A DNA stretch of 64,000 nucleotides. It comes from Paraburkholderia hiiakae (GTDB lineage: Bacteria; Pseudomonadota; Gammaproteobacteria; Burkholderiales; Burkholderiaceae). The notes under the pieces were generated by a model. The model did no database searches, was not told where the DNA came from, and worked only from the letters and a program-made list of their open reading frames with translations. The translations under genes and the position numbers were made by a program. Positions 9,001 through 16,033 of the stretch are shown piece by piece; within the stretch, counting starts at the first letter, position 1; the number at the start of each line of letters is the position of its first letter. The DNA lies in NCBI RefSeq assembly GCF_904848665.1, contig NZ_CAJHCQ010000014.1, positions 124,001-188,000 of the forward strand. The letters run 5' to 3'.

Positions 9001-9566
9001 GCGACTGGGAGCGCGCGGTGATGCCACGTCAGGAAGCTGTTACGCGCGCGGTGGCGAGCGGCTATTTCAAGGTTCTCGCGTACAAGGACGAGTATGAGGT
9101 CGCAAGGCTTCATTCCTCACCGGAGTTTGTCGAGAGCATCAGGCAGCAGTTCGAGGGCGATTTCCGTATCGCATTCAATCTCGCGCCGCCGCTTTTCGCG
9201 CGCAAGGACGAACTGAGCGGCGAACCGCGTAAAAAGGAATTCGGCGCCTGGATTGTTCCCGCGTTCCGGATGCTCGCGAAACTGAAGGCGCTGCGGGGCA
9301 GCGCGCTCGACGTGTTCGGGTATACGGCGGAGCGTCGGATGGAGCGTGGCCTGATCACGCGCTATGAGCAAACGGTCGACGAAATTCTTCGTCATGGCAC
9401 CGCGCGCAATTATCAGGCTGTGCTGGGTGCAGCGAGCCTGGTGGAGAAAGTGCGTGGGTACGGCCACGTCAAAGCGCGGAATTTGAGGTCCGTCGACGCC
9501 GAATGGACGAATGCCGTCGCTCAATTGTCGAAGCCGTCCGTGATTGAACTCAAGCAGGTCGCCTGA
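6087..9566 (+). CDS. Indolepyruvate ferredoxin oxidoreductase family protein (fused alpha/gamma type)
   Basis: This fused 2-oxoacid:ferredoxin oxidoreductase of about 1159 residues is the class found in aerobic proteobacteria. It oxidatively decarboxylates arylpyruvates or related 2-oxo acids to acyl-CoA using thiamine diphosphate and Fe-S centres. The N-terminal half carries the pyrimidine/TPP domains (GYRGSPLGTYD, then GIGCSWMAQTMER). A Cys-rich cluster CEGCGDCGVKSNC lies near residue 633 with CNNGFC further on. The gamma-type domain VTGVGGTGVVTIGAILG is near 720. The frame is open from 6003, but the family N-terminus (LDDKYTLDSG) argues for the ATG at 6087 or the GTG at 6093; GAAGGA precedes both. 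It follows livF in the same direction and is the probable fate of the 2-oxo acid made by the nearby dehydrogenases. The exact substrate is unknown. Confidence 0.9.
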   Translation: MTVTLRTVTLDDKYTLDSGRIFLTGVQALVRLPLMQHRRDKANGLNTAGYISGYRGSPLGTYDAELGKASKFLGEANVVFVPGVNEDLAATAVWGAQQAEASAEGKYDGVFSIWYGKGPGVDRSGDALRHANLAGSSKHGGVLLLMGDDHTCESSTTCHQSEFALVDASIPILSPSGVQEILDYGLYGWAMSRYSGCWVGLKCVKDTADASAAIDVDLDRIRPQIPTGVEMPLGGLNLRLPDTPQEQEFRLHNYKLDAVRAFVRTNKLDRVTLGKPGARIGIVTHGKSYLDLLQAIDDLNVTEADLEAMGVAIYKVACTWPLEPQGIQAFAAGLDLLLVVEEKRSLLESQIKDILYRAPHAPIVIGKHDENGKKLFPVEMSLSSLQVAIALGQRLAQHTGDTAIAERVAFLTALSKVEFAPEAMLRSFYFCSGCPHNSSTVLPEGSKAYAGIGCSWMAQTMERNTLGYTQMGAEGMAWVGEAPFSTRAHMFQNMGDGTYFHSGLLAIRAAVAAGTNITFKILYNDAVAMTGGQRHDGQLSPATITTQVRSEGVSRIAVVSDDPSKYPADAGWAQGVTIHHRSELQKVQEELRDIAGVTVLVYDQTCAAEKRRRRKRKQFPDPARRLVINDLVCEGCGDCGVKSNCVSLVPLETEHGRKRAIDQSSCNKDYSCNNGFCPSFVTVHGGSLRKAGTVKPNVELFPALVEPELPSVEKGVYSIIVTGVGGTGVVTIGAILGMAAHLEGKGCGILDMAGLAQKGGSVWSHLRFGKNPAAIKAIRIAAGGADAVLGCDMVVAASRKTLAATRKGTTRMLVNTHEVMTGEFTRHPDFKFPALELRKGIIDAVGSEGVEFVNATKYALNIFGDTIAGNMFMLGYAWQRGLIPIGSEAINAAIELNGSGVKMNKEAFLWGRRAALSPSSAERALVAAKPVSESLRISSSLDEFIERKVEFLTGYQNAAYGERFRKLVSKVRDWERAVMPRQEAVTRAVASGYFKVLAYKDEYEVARLHSSPEFVESIRQQFEGDFRIAFNLAPPLFARKDELSGEPRKKEFGAWIVPAFRMLAKLKALRGSALDVFGYTAERRMERGLITRYEQTVDEILRHGTARNYQAVLGAASLVEKVRGYGHVKARNLRSVDAEWTNAVAQLSKPSVIELKQVA

Positions 9567-9591
9567 ATATCGTAAAGACCCGGAGAACATG

Positions 9592-10028
9592 CGTGACGTT
9601 CGACTGTGACCTGGCACGCACGACCGTACTGGCAACAGGCGCATTCAGCGGACTGGGTCTTCACTTCTAGAAGCCGCAGGCGGCGCAGGGATGTCGAGTG
9701 GCAATGTGAGGGCGGCGCCTGCAATTCGGTCAGACGCTGGCTCAAGTGCTCTCAACTGAAGGCCATGCGGCTCATGCTTTCGAACTCGATGTCACCGACG
9801 CGAGTTCCGTTGCGCAGTGCATCGAGGAAGTCAGCTCGAAGCTCTGCCGGCCGACCGGCCGTGCTCGCGAACAATGCGGGCGTGATCCAGATGACCAAGG
9901 CGCTTGCACTCGAACTGGCGCGTTATCGAATTCGTGTGAATGCGATCGCGCCAGGCTATTTCGCAACGGACCTGAATCGGGACTGCTTCGTGACCGTTGA
10001 CGGCGGCCGCCTCGTCAACTCGCTCTGA
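9592..10028 (+). pseudogene. Short-chain dehydrogenase relic with internal deletions
   Basis: Pieces of an SDR are recognisable in order but in different frames. DLARTTVLATGAFSGLGLHF followed by a stop (9592-9669) is the cofactor-binding start. LSTEGHAAHAFELDVTDASS (about 9747-9806) is the segment after strand beta-3. LANNAGVIQMTKALALELAR and then RVNAIAPGYFATDLN, ending FVTVDGGRLVNSL, is the C-terminal half. The NNAG motif runs directly into the helix that normally follows the catalytic Tyr-x-x-x-Lys, so the Ser-Tyr-Lys centre is deleted, as is part of the glycine loop region. It cannot be an active enzyme. It follows the oxidoreductase gene, like a lost last step of the same pathway. Confidence 0.85.
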
Positions 10029-10057
10029 ACCTCAGCGTTTGACCGGAAAGGCGGCGC

Positions 10058-10783
10058 TCATTGCGAGTAGAGCTTCACGACGCCAGCATCTACGACCTTG
10101 GTAATTTCTTCCATACGCCAGGTGATATGCGTTTCCGTCAGCTCCCGGCAACGCTTTGGATCACGCGCTTCAATCGCATCGAGAATGTCGAGGTGTTCCG
10201 AGAATGCGTCATGGCCGCGCTGTTCGAGGTCGACCCAGCGAACGAAATGAATGCGTGCGTTGATGGCGTAGAGCGCGCGCACCATTTCGTTGTTGCCGGA
10301 AAGGGCGACGAGGCGCACATGAAACTCTTCGTCCCGCGCAACCAGTTGCGTTGCAGGTGCATGCGCGGCCTTGTTCTTCATCACGTCCTTCCAGAACTTG
10401 CGCAATGCTCGCACGTCCTTGTCATCGGCGCGCTCGACGGCGAGCTGGACGGCTGATGCCTCAATACTGCGCCGAAGTTCGAACAGGTCGAAAATGTCCT
10501 GACGATTCAGCTCGCGGATAAAGAATCCCCGGTTCGGAACAAATGTCAGGAGATTTTCGGCGACCAGGCGATTGAGCGCTTCGCGCAAAGGCGTGCGGCT
10601 TACGTCGAACTTCTCTGCAAGCTCAAGTTCGTTCACACGTTCACCAGGGCGGATCGTATAGAGTACCGCCATCTCCTTTAACTGCTCGTACAGGTCGTTG
10701 ACCGTGAGACCAGCCCGCTTTGGCGCGTTGGTCTCGCGGACTCGCGGTTTGGATTCCCGCAGGAGTGAGTTGTAGCCTGCCAT
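10058..10783 (-). CDS. GntR family transcriptional regulator, FCD (FadR-like) subfamily
   Basis: This regulator of about 241 residues has an N-terminal winged helix-turn-helix (YTIRPGERVNELELAEKFDV, then SRTPLREALNRL) at roughly 30-95. A C-terminal all-helical FCD ligand domain follows. Its metal/ligand residues are visible as DEEFH, SEHLDILDAI and TETHI. FCD regulators usually respond to organic acids or acyl derivatives and bind GTM-KAC palindromes. I chose the ATG at 10783 because GGAAGGA lies 7 nt upstream; the longer frame lacks a site and adds an Arg-rich tail. It lies downstream of the dadA-like and PuuB-like genes on the same strand. The matching palindromes at six nearby promoters make it the likely regulon controller. 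Confidence 0.92.
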   Translation of the reverse strand: MAGYNSLLRESKPRVRETNAPKRAGLTVNDLYEQLKEMAVLYTIRPGERVNELELAEKFDVSRTPLREALNRLVAENLLTFVPNRGFFIRELNRQDIFDLFELRRSIEASAVQLAVERADDKDVRALRKFWKDVMKNKAAHAPATQLVARDEEFHVRLVALSGNNEMVRALYAINARIHFVRWVDLEQRGHDAFSEHLDILDAIEARDPKRCRELTETHITWRMEEITKVVDAGVVKLYSQ

Positions 10784-10955
10784 TGTCTGTTTCCTTCCCG
10801 GTGCGGATGGCACCCTGCTTCCTGCTTTGGGGGCGTGCCCCTCCCGGCGGATCCTCGATCGAACGACCATCGCTTGAAAGGCGTAAGTGCCGCCGTGCTG
10901 ATGCTGGCACTAACCGCGGGCCTCAACTTCGGGGTCGAGGGACCGCGGAGGTTGG

Positions 10956-10976
10956 AAAGTGTCGGCAACACTGTAT
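10956..10976. promoter_or_regulatory. Degenerate GntR/FCD operator F upstream of gntR
   Basis: On the minus strand the stretch ATACAGTGTTGCCGACACTTT resembles operator D read on the same strand (ATACATTTGTGTAGACACTTT). The core is TGCCGACA instead of TGTAGACA, so only one half-site is perfect. It lies 173 bp upstream of the gntR start in the 245-bp gap behind the PuuB-like gene. It may allow weak autoregulation; this is inference. Confidence 0.35.
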
Positions 10977-11028
10977 TCTACAACAGCCGATGTCGTGCGC
11001 AGGCTTGCTGGATTGCGCGGCGACATTC

Positions 11029-12327
11029 TCAGCGTCTGGCAATCGTCGTCTCGACCTTGTCCACGAATCGATGCCAGGGGTGAACGAGGCTGGCGACACG
11101 CACGGCAACACCATGTCCGTGAATTTGTCTGAGCGAAGTAACGGGGACGGGCATGTCAGCGTCTGTGGCCGTGCCTGATAACAGGCGAGCAGCGCTTGCG
11201 CCCCAAACCGTGCTCATCGCAACGCCGCGCCCGGAGTACACGCCGGCAAAGAGAAGATTGGGCGCCAGCCTCATCAGCCTCGGTATGCGGTCGGGCACGA
11301 CAGCCAGGGTTCCTTCCCAGTATTCAGTGGATTTGAGCCCGTCAAGCTGCGGAAAAACGGTCCGAAATTTTGCCATTACGGCGGCCTGGCCTCGCGCTGC
11401 TGCCTTGTGCCACAGCGTGTGGGTTCCGATGGCTTCCAGTCGGTTTTCACTATCGTAGCGGCAGGCGAAGAGATCTCTGCGTGTGTCCGAGACGCCTTCG
11501 TTGCCCGGCAGCACGGTGCGCCGTTGCTGTTCGTTTAAAGGCTCGGTCGCGACCTGATAAATGCGCACAGGTATGAGGGAGCGGCGCAGGCCTGGCCAGA
11601 TGTCGCCGGTGAGTGCGTTGGTTGTGACGAGCACACCCTTCGCCGAAACCTCGCCAGCGGGTGTGCGCACGCTCCATTTGCTCGCGTCACGAACGATGGC
11701 AATTGCTGGTGACTTCTCGTACAGCCGCACCCCATCCCTGGCAGCGCCCCGAGCAAGCCCTCGGCAAAGGGCGTATGGGTTGAGATGGCCGGCGTGGGTT
11801 GCCTTCCAGCCACCCGCATAATTGACGCTTCCCATGCGTTCGGACAATGCGTCACGGTCGAGCCATTCGACGGAAGCACCGAAGGCCTTCCATTCTTCGT
11901 AGAAGGTTCGCCCTCTATCAAGCGCCTGCCTGGAATGGCAGGCCTGCATCCAGCCTTTGCGTACCGAATCGCAACGGATCTCATAGCGGTCAATCAGCTC
12001 GAACAGCTTTGTCGGGGCGGATGCCACGAGGCTGTTGTACCGACGGCCGCGTACGGAGCCGAGCAATTGTTCCATTTCGCTGGGGCTTGCCCTGGAGTGG
12101 TGGGGAATCACTTGACCGTTGTTCCGCCCCGAGGCTGCTTGCCCGATGGTGTCTTGTTCAAGCACGACCACGGAAGCACCAAGACGCGCAAGCTCGATGG
12201 CTGCATTCAGCCCCGACAATCCTCCACCCACGACGACATAGTCGGCCGTTTGCCCTCCAGAGAGAACTGGATAGTCGGCGGTGATCTCCTTCGAGATTTT
12301 GAGCCAGTGATGGGCTGCCTCGTTCAT
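11029..12327 (-). CDS. FAD-dependent amine/amino-acid oxidoreductase (DAO family, PuuB-like)
   Basis: This flavoprotein of about 432 residues is in the glycine/D-amino-acid oxidase superfamily. Near residue 30 is the Rossmann motif VVVGGGLSGLNAAIELARLG ending in VVVLEQ, followed by ASGRNNGQ, the FAD-contact motif seen in gamma-glutamylputrescine oxidase-type enzymes. The C-terminal GVYSGRGVAMSTVWGASAA is the second FAD-binding stretch. Such enzymes oxidise amines or amino acids to imines or oxo compounds. The ATG at 12327 is chosen because GGGAG precedes it and the protein then starts at a normal distance from the Rossmann fold. It lies between gntR and the dadA-like gene on the same strand, probably in one operon. 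The substrate is not readable. Confidence 0.88.
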   Translation of the reverse strand: MNEAAHHWLKISKEITADYPVLSGGQTADYVVVGGGLSGLNAAIELARLGASVVVLEQDTIGQAASGRNNGQVIPHHSRASPSEMEQLLGSVRGRRYNSLVASAPTKLFELIDRYEIRCDSVRKGWMQACHSRQALDRGRTFYEEWKAFGASVEWLDRDALSERMGSVNYAGGWKATHAGHLNPYALCRGLARGAARDGVRLYEKSPAIAIVRDASKWSVRTPAGEVSAKGVLVTTNALTGDIWPGLRRSLIPVRIYQVATEPLNEQQRRTVLPGNEGVSDTRRDLFACRYDSENRLEAIGTHTLWHKAAARGQAAVMAKFRTVFPQLDGLKSTEYWEGTLAVVPDRIPRLMRLAPNLLFAGVYSGRGVAMSTVWGASAARLLSGTATDADMPVPVTSLRQIHGHGVAVRVASLVHPWHRFVDKVETTIARR

Positions 12328-12403
12328 TTTCCATCTCCCGGCGTCATCCGTTTTGCGACCCGTCGGTTGACGCAAGGGCAAAGGTCGGCCACGGCGCACG
12401 CTG

Positions 12404-13645
12404 TCATGAAGTCAGACCTTCCATTGGGATCTCCGGCGTACGCCCCGCGATGAGGTCCGCGGTGATGCGAGCCGAGCCGTGAGACATCGTCCATCCGATG
12501 TGACCATGACCCGTGTTCAGGAAGAGGTTTCCGTATTTTCTCTTTCCGAAGCACGGCAGGTTGTTCGGCGTCATGGGCCGCAGACCAGCCCACATTTCCG
12601 CGCGATCGTAGTTGCCGCCGTCCGGATACAGCTCTTGCGTGACACGTTTCATGAACTCGAAGTCCGATGGCTTGTGCGCAGTGTCATACCCGGCGAACTC
12701 GGCGGTGGCGGTGACGCGAATCCTGTCGCCGAATCGGGAAATGGCGACCAGATTGTGCTCGTCGACGACAGCGACGTTGGGTGGCTGAATATGGCCTTCG
12801 ATCGGGATAGTGAGCGAATACCCCTTCACCGGATAGATTGGCAAGTTGATGCCAATTTGCCCCGCGATTATCGGGCTATAGCTGCCGAGCGCGAGGACAT
12901 AGGCATCGCCCTTCAGGCTACCCTTGTCCGTCCGGACTCCGGCGATCTGGCCACCGGCGACTTCAAGACCCTGAATATTCGTATTGTTCAGAATAGTCGC
13001 GCCGCGAGAAACGATGATGTCGGCCAGCCCTCTGGTGAACTTCGCCGGGTCCCCGGTCTCATCCGTTGGGCAATAAATGGCGCCTGCAATCTCGTCTTTC
13101 GCAGAGGTGAGCGAAGGATCGAGCGAGACAACCTCGCTTCGGCTGAGTACCTTGATGAGCTGCCCATCCGACTCCAGTAATTTCATCTGCGCAACGCCGC
13201 GATCCAGGGCCTCCTGGCTGCGATGGAAGTAGATGATGCCGCGGTCGTTACGATCGTAGCTAACGGATTCGGTCTTGATGACGTCTTGAAGGACTGACTG
13301 CGAATAGGCGGCGAGCCGATGCTTGAGCAGCGTATTGCGCCTTGCTTTTTCCGATGTGCACTCCCGCAGGAAAAGCCACGACCAACCGTACAGTTTCGGG
13401 TCAGACGAGAACTTGAAGCGCAGCGCCTGGTCCTTTAGCACCAGCGACTTGAGCAGCACCATGGGCGCTTTCGGCGAAGACCAGACGAATGAGTGTCCTG
13501 GCGCAACCATGCCAGCATTTCCCCAGCTCGTTTCGCCAGCGACCACGGGCTGCCTGTCAACGACCGTTACATCATGCCCATCCTTCTGCAACTGATAAGC
13601 GGTCGTCACGCCAACGACGCCGCCGCCAAGCACGATTACCTTCAT
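12404..13645 (-). CDS. dadA: D-amino-acid dehydrogenase-like FAD oxidoreductase (DadA family)
   Basis: This protein of about 413 residues matches the DadA family along its length. MKVIVLGGGVVGVTTAYQLQ is the N-terminal FAD-binding fold. TSWGNAGMVAPGH is the characteristic DadA loop, and GLRPMTPNNLPCFG with NTGHGHIGWTMSHGSA lies near the C-terminus. DadA oxidises D-amino acids at the inner membrane, passing electrons to quinone and releasing an imino acid that hydrolyses to the 2-oxo acid. The ATG at 13645 follows GAGGGC and gives the exact family N-terminus. It is the first gene of the minus-strand set dadA-like/PuuB-like/gntR, is divergent from ridA, and has operator D directly upstream. Confidence 0.9.
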   Translation of the reverse strand: MKVIVLGGGVVGVTTAYQLQKDGHDVTVVDRQPVVAGETSWGNAGMVAPGHSFVWSSPKAPMVLLKSLVLKDQALRFKFSSDPKLYGWSWLFLRECTSEKARRNTLLKHRLAAYSQSVLQDVIKTESVSYDRNDRGIIYFHRSQEALDRGVAQMKLLESDGQLIKVLSRSEVVSLDPSLTSAKDEIAGAIYCPTDETGDPAKFTRGLADIIVSRGATILNNTNIQGLEVAGGQIAGVRTDKGSLKGDAYVLALGSYSPIIAGQIGINLPIYPVKGYSLTIPIEGHIQPPNVAVVDEHNLVAISRFGDRIRVTATAEFAGYDTAHKPSDFEFMKRVTQELYPDGGNYDRAEMWAGLRPMTPNNLPCFGKRKYGNLFLNTGHGHIGWTMSHGSARITADLIAGRTPEIPMEGLTS

Positions 13646-13720
13646 GATGCCCTCGATCTCGAACGTTGAATGACTTCGCGTAAGGCGGTCAGGGCTTCGG
13701 CTCAAGGGCCCTTGCTCGCA

Positions 13721-13740
13721 AAGTGTCTACACAAATGTAT
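13721..13740. promoter_or_regulatory. Putative GntR/FCD operator D, dadA-like promoter
   Basis: Core TGTCTACA (13724-13731), read on the minus strand as TGTAGACA flanked by TTTG and CTTTG. It lies about 80 bp upstream of the dadA-like start codon in the 233-bp divergent gap shared with ridA. Confidence 0.55.
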
Positions 13741-13807
13741 ATTACGAATAAAAAAAGAACGCAATGCGCGCTATCGATTACCCGGGAGTTTGCCTGGATT
13801 TGTCGAT

Positions 13808-13844
13808 AAAAGTGTCGACAATTGTGTGTGACATGGGCTAGTCT
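13808..13844. promoter_or_regulatory. Putative GntR/FCD operator E, ridA promoter
   Basis: AAAAGTGTCGACA starts at 13808 with the perfect palindromic core TGTCGACA (13813-13820). A TAGTCT element at 13839-13844 is also present, here 18 rather than 6 nt after the core. It is 35-70 bp upstream of the ridA start. Confidence 0.6.
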
Positions 13845-13878
13845 GTGAACACTTTCACGTGAACTGATGGAGGGAGTT

Positions 13879-14226
13879 ATGCAGATCAAGCGCTACGAGA
13901 GTGGCAAGCGAATGAGTCAGACCGTCGTGTACGGTGGTTTTGCGTTTCTTGCAGGGCAGGTGGCCAGCGACCCGAGTCAAGACGTGAAGGGGCAGACCGA
14001 GCAGATCCTCAAGAAGATCGACGCACTGCTGGAGCAAGCGGGCTCGGACAAGACGAAGATTCTTTCAGCAAGCATCTGGCTCGCTGATTACAAGACATTC
14101 AACGAGATGAACGAGGTGTGGGACGCATGGGTGCCCGAGGGCGATGCGCCGGCGCGTGCGTGCGTCGAGTCAAAGCTGGCGTTCCCGCAATACACCGTCG
14201 AAATCGCAGTCATCGCCGCAGTCTGA
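13879..14226 (+). CDS. ridA: RidA family reactive imine/enamine deaminase
   Basis: This protein of about 115 residues is in the YjgF/YER057c/UK114 (RidA) family; members hydrolyse reactive imino acids to 2-oxo acids and ammonia. Visible family features are AFLAGQVASDP near residue 22, the central LLEQAGSDKTKILSASIWLAD, and the active-site Arg in PARACVESKLAFPQYTVEI. The ATG at 13879 is chosen for the GGAGGGAG 5-7 nt upstream. It is divergent from the DadA-like gene and shares the operator-bearing intergenic region. That fits a job of clearing the imines produced by the FAD enzymes. Confidence 0.92.
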   Translation: MQIKRYESGKRMSQTVVYGGFAFLAGQVASDPSQDVKGQTEQILKKIDALLEQAGSDKTKILSASIWLADYKTFNEMNEVWDAWVPEGDAPARACVESKLAFPQYTVEIAVIAAV

Positions 14227-14311
14227 TTCGTGGACCATGAACGGAGCGCTGGCGAGCGCAACTTAACCTGGCGGCAGTACGAGCCGACAACGTTGAAGGG
14301 GCAGGCACAGT

Positions 14312-15100
14312 ATGGAAACCCTCGAGGCAGCGGAACGCTATGTGAAGCTCGGCTTCACGCTCGATAAGGGCATTTCGCATCGCGCTGCGATTGGGCTGGT
14401 CGTATTGGCGACCGACCACACGATCGAATACGAGTGGCGCAAGCTGCTCGCCGTCGACGGTGTCGGCTTCTACGAGAGTCGAATATCAAATTCCGCAGAA
14501 ATCACGCCGGCTACGCTCAGAGAGATGGATAGCCTGATTGCTCCGGGCGTTGCTGTCATTCGGCCTGGAGAGCGGCTCGACGTTGTTGCGTTTGGTTGCA
14601 CGTCGGCATCCATGGTGCTCGGCGAAGGCCACGTGATGGAGCGCATCAGGGAGGCCCGGCCCAAGGCTGCGTGCACGACGCCCATCACTGCTGCGAGAGT
14701 CGCTCTGAACGCGTTGGGCGCCCGACGCGTCGCGCTTCTGACGCCGTATCTGCGCGAGATTACGGAGTCCATGAAAGATTATTTGAGCGCCCGCGGGATG
14801 AACATCGTGCGAATGGGCTCGTTTGAGCATTCGGACGATAACGAGGTGGCGCGCATCGACGCACAGTCTGTTCGCAATGCAGTTCTTGAGCTTGGCCGGC
14901 ACGACGACGTCGATGCGGTGTTCGTCTCGTGCACCTCGGTGCGGCTGGTCGACCAGGTTGCCGCAATCGAGCGCGAGCTGGGCAAGCCCGTGACGTCCAG
15001 CAATCATGCAATGGCGTGGCATGCCTTGCGGCTGGGCGGAGTGAAAGACGAACTGCCTCAGTTTGGACGACTATTCACCGTGCAGAACATCGAGCAGTAG
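14312..15100 (+). CDS. Asp/Glu racemase superfamily protein (maleate isomerase/arylmalonate decarboxylase-like)
   Basis: This 262-residue protein has the two-cysteine arrangement of the aspartate/glutamate racemase superfamily. One Cys is in VAFGCTSASMV and the second in VFVSCTSVRLVD; the C-terminal PVTSSNHAMAWHALRLGG is typical of the maleate cis-trans isomerase/arylmalonate decarboxylase branch. Family members perform cofactor-independent proton shuffling at a carbon next to a carboxylate. A role in racemising or isomerising the pathway substrate is attractive beside D-amino-acid dehydrogenase genes but is inference. The start ATG at 14312 lies 86 bp after ridA, and no operator lies between, so co-transcription with ridA is likely. 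Confidence 0.8.
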   Translation: METLEAAERYVKLGFTLDKGISHRAAIGLVVLATDHTIEYEWRKLLAVDGVGFYESRISNSAEITPATLREMDSLIAPGVAVIRPGERLDVVAFGCTSASMVLGEGHVMERIREARPKAACTTPITAARVALNALGARRVALLTPYLREITESMKDYLSARGMNIVRMGSFEHSDDNEVARIDAQSVRNAVLELGRHDDVDAVFVSCTSVRLVDQVAAIERELGKPVTSSNHAMAWHALRLGGVKDELPQFGRLFTVQNIEQ

Positions 15101-15880
15101 CCAACGCCTTGTTGGTGAGTTTCGGGTCTCGCGGCCAATACTGTCGACGCGACTTTATCAGGGCCGCCGCGGAGCCGGCTAGCTGGCCGGACTTCGCAGC
15201 TCGCGCTTTTGATGCGCAGGCTGCCTTGCAGGCAACGCGACCTTTTGCCGATGCACCCTTCGCAAGAGCAGCTCTCATTTCTTTCGTGTGCATCGAAGAT
15301 GTCGCGATCGGTCCTCTGTACGCCGGCAGTCTGTCATCGCACGCGTCGTCAACACATTGCATCGCCACTTTGGCGACACGTTCGCGGCGCTCGCGAGCCG
15401 TCTGCTCATGATGCTGGGCGAATGCACGCCCATAAGGCTAGCGGGCAAGATTTGTATCGCTGATCTCTTTCGGGGCGAGATAAGAAGGATTATCTCGATA
15501 GCTACATTACGATCTGATTTCCGGTGGAAATGTCAACACGTTGGCCAACCTGGAGACCGTTCTCGTACCTCTAACAGCGTCGTCTTGGCCCGCAGTCGCC
15601 CGATTTGCTTACCTCTGTCAGCTTTTGCAGTCGCTCAACGGAACGGTGGGCATACTTTTTCGCTAAGCGCGTCTGTATTACGTACGCCGCTAACTCAAGG
15701 CAACCGTTGCGCTTAAAAAGCTGGCTTTGAGCGATAAACGCCCTTGAACTAACCCGCTGACGCGGGAGTAGTTGGTTGGCCAGCGACATCGGCTCCGAGG
15801 TCATCTGCAGGGCGGCTCCGTTCCGAGTGGGATCATGGCGGCGCAGTTTGCTGCCGTGACCATTTCGAGCGGAGTCCATC
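15101..15880. other. Gene-poor stretch before the recombinase remnant
   Basis: I see no credible gene. The open frames here are low-complexity or antisense shadows. A perfect inverted repeat lies at 15476-15497. The 15728-15880 part, just before the recombinase remnant, probably belongs to the same decayed mobile element, but its ends cannot be placed by eye. Confidence 0.4.
15476..15497. repeat. Perfect 8-bp inverted repeat
   Basis: CGAGATAA, a 6-nt spacer GAAGGA, then TTATCTCG. It lies in the gene-poor stretch ahead of the recombinase remnant. There is no T-run, so it is a poor terminator; it could be a protein-binding or recombination site. Confidence 0.5.
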
Positions 15881-16033
15881 ATGACACCCCTACGTCGACG
15901 CATGATCGAGGATATGCGTGTGCGCAGCCTCGCCGCCAACACACAACGTGCGTATCTCCAGCAGGTGAGCAACTTTGCCAGACACTTCGGGCGGTCCCCT
16001 GAACTGCTCAGCCCGGAGGAGATACGCGCTTGA
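15881..16033 (+). pseudogene. Tyrosine recombinase (integrase) N-terminal remnant
   Basis: A 50-codon frame starts at an ATG (15881) and reads MTPLRRRMIEDM, then SLAANTQRAYLQQVSNFARH, then SPELLSPEEIRA before a TGA at 16031. This is the SAM-like core-binding N-terminal domain of XerC/D-type integrases, in particular those carried next to IS91-like elements. In relatives the frame continues with Tyr-Gln, and here the TGA replaces the Tyr codon with QGHLIEVQR still readable behind it. The catalytic domain (Arg...His-x-x-Arg...Tyr) is absent. It is a dead remnant and a marker of past insertion. Confidence 0.8.

Noticed and set aside
15571..15972. 133-codon minus-strand frame over the recombinase remnant
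   Set aside because: It is antisense to the integrase fragment and has shadow composition.
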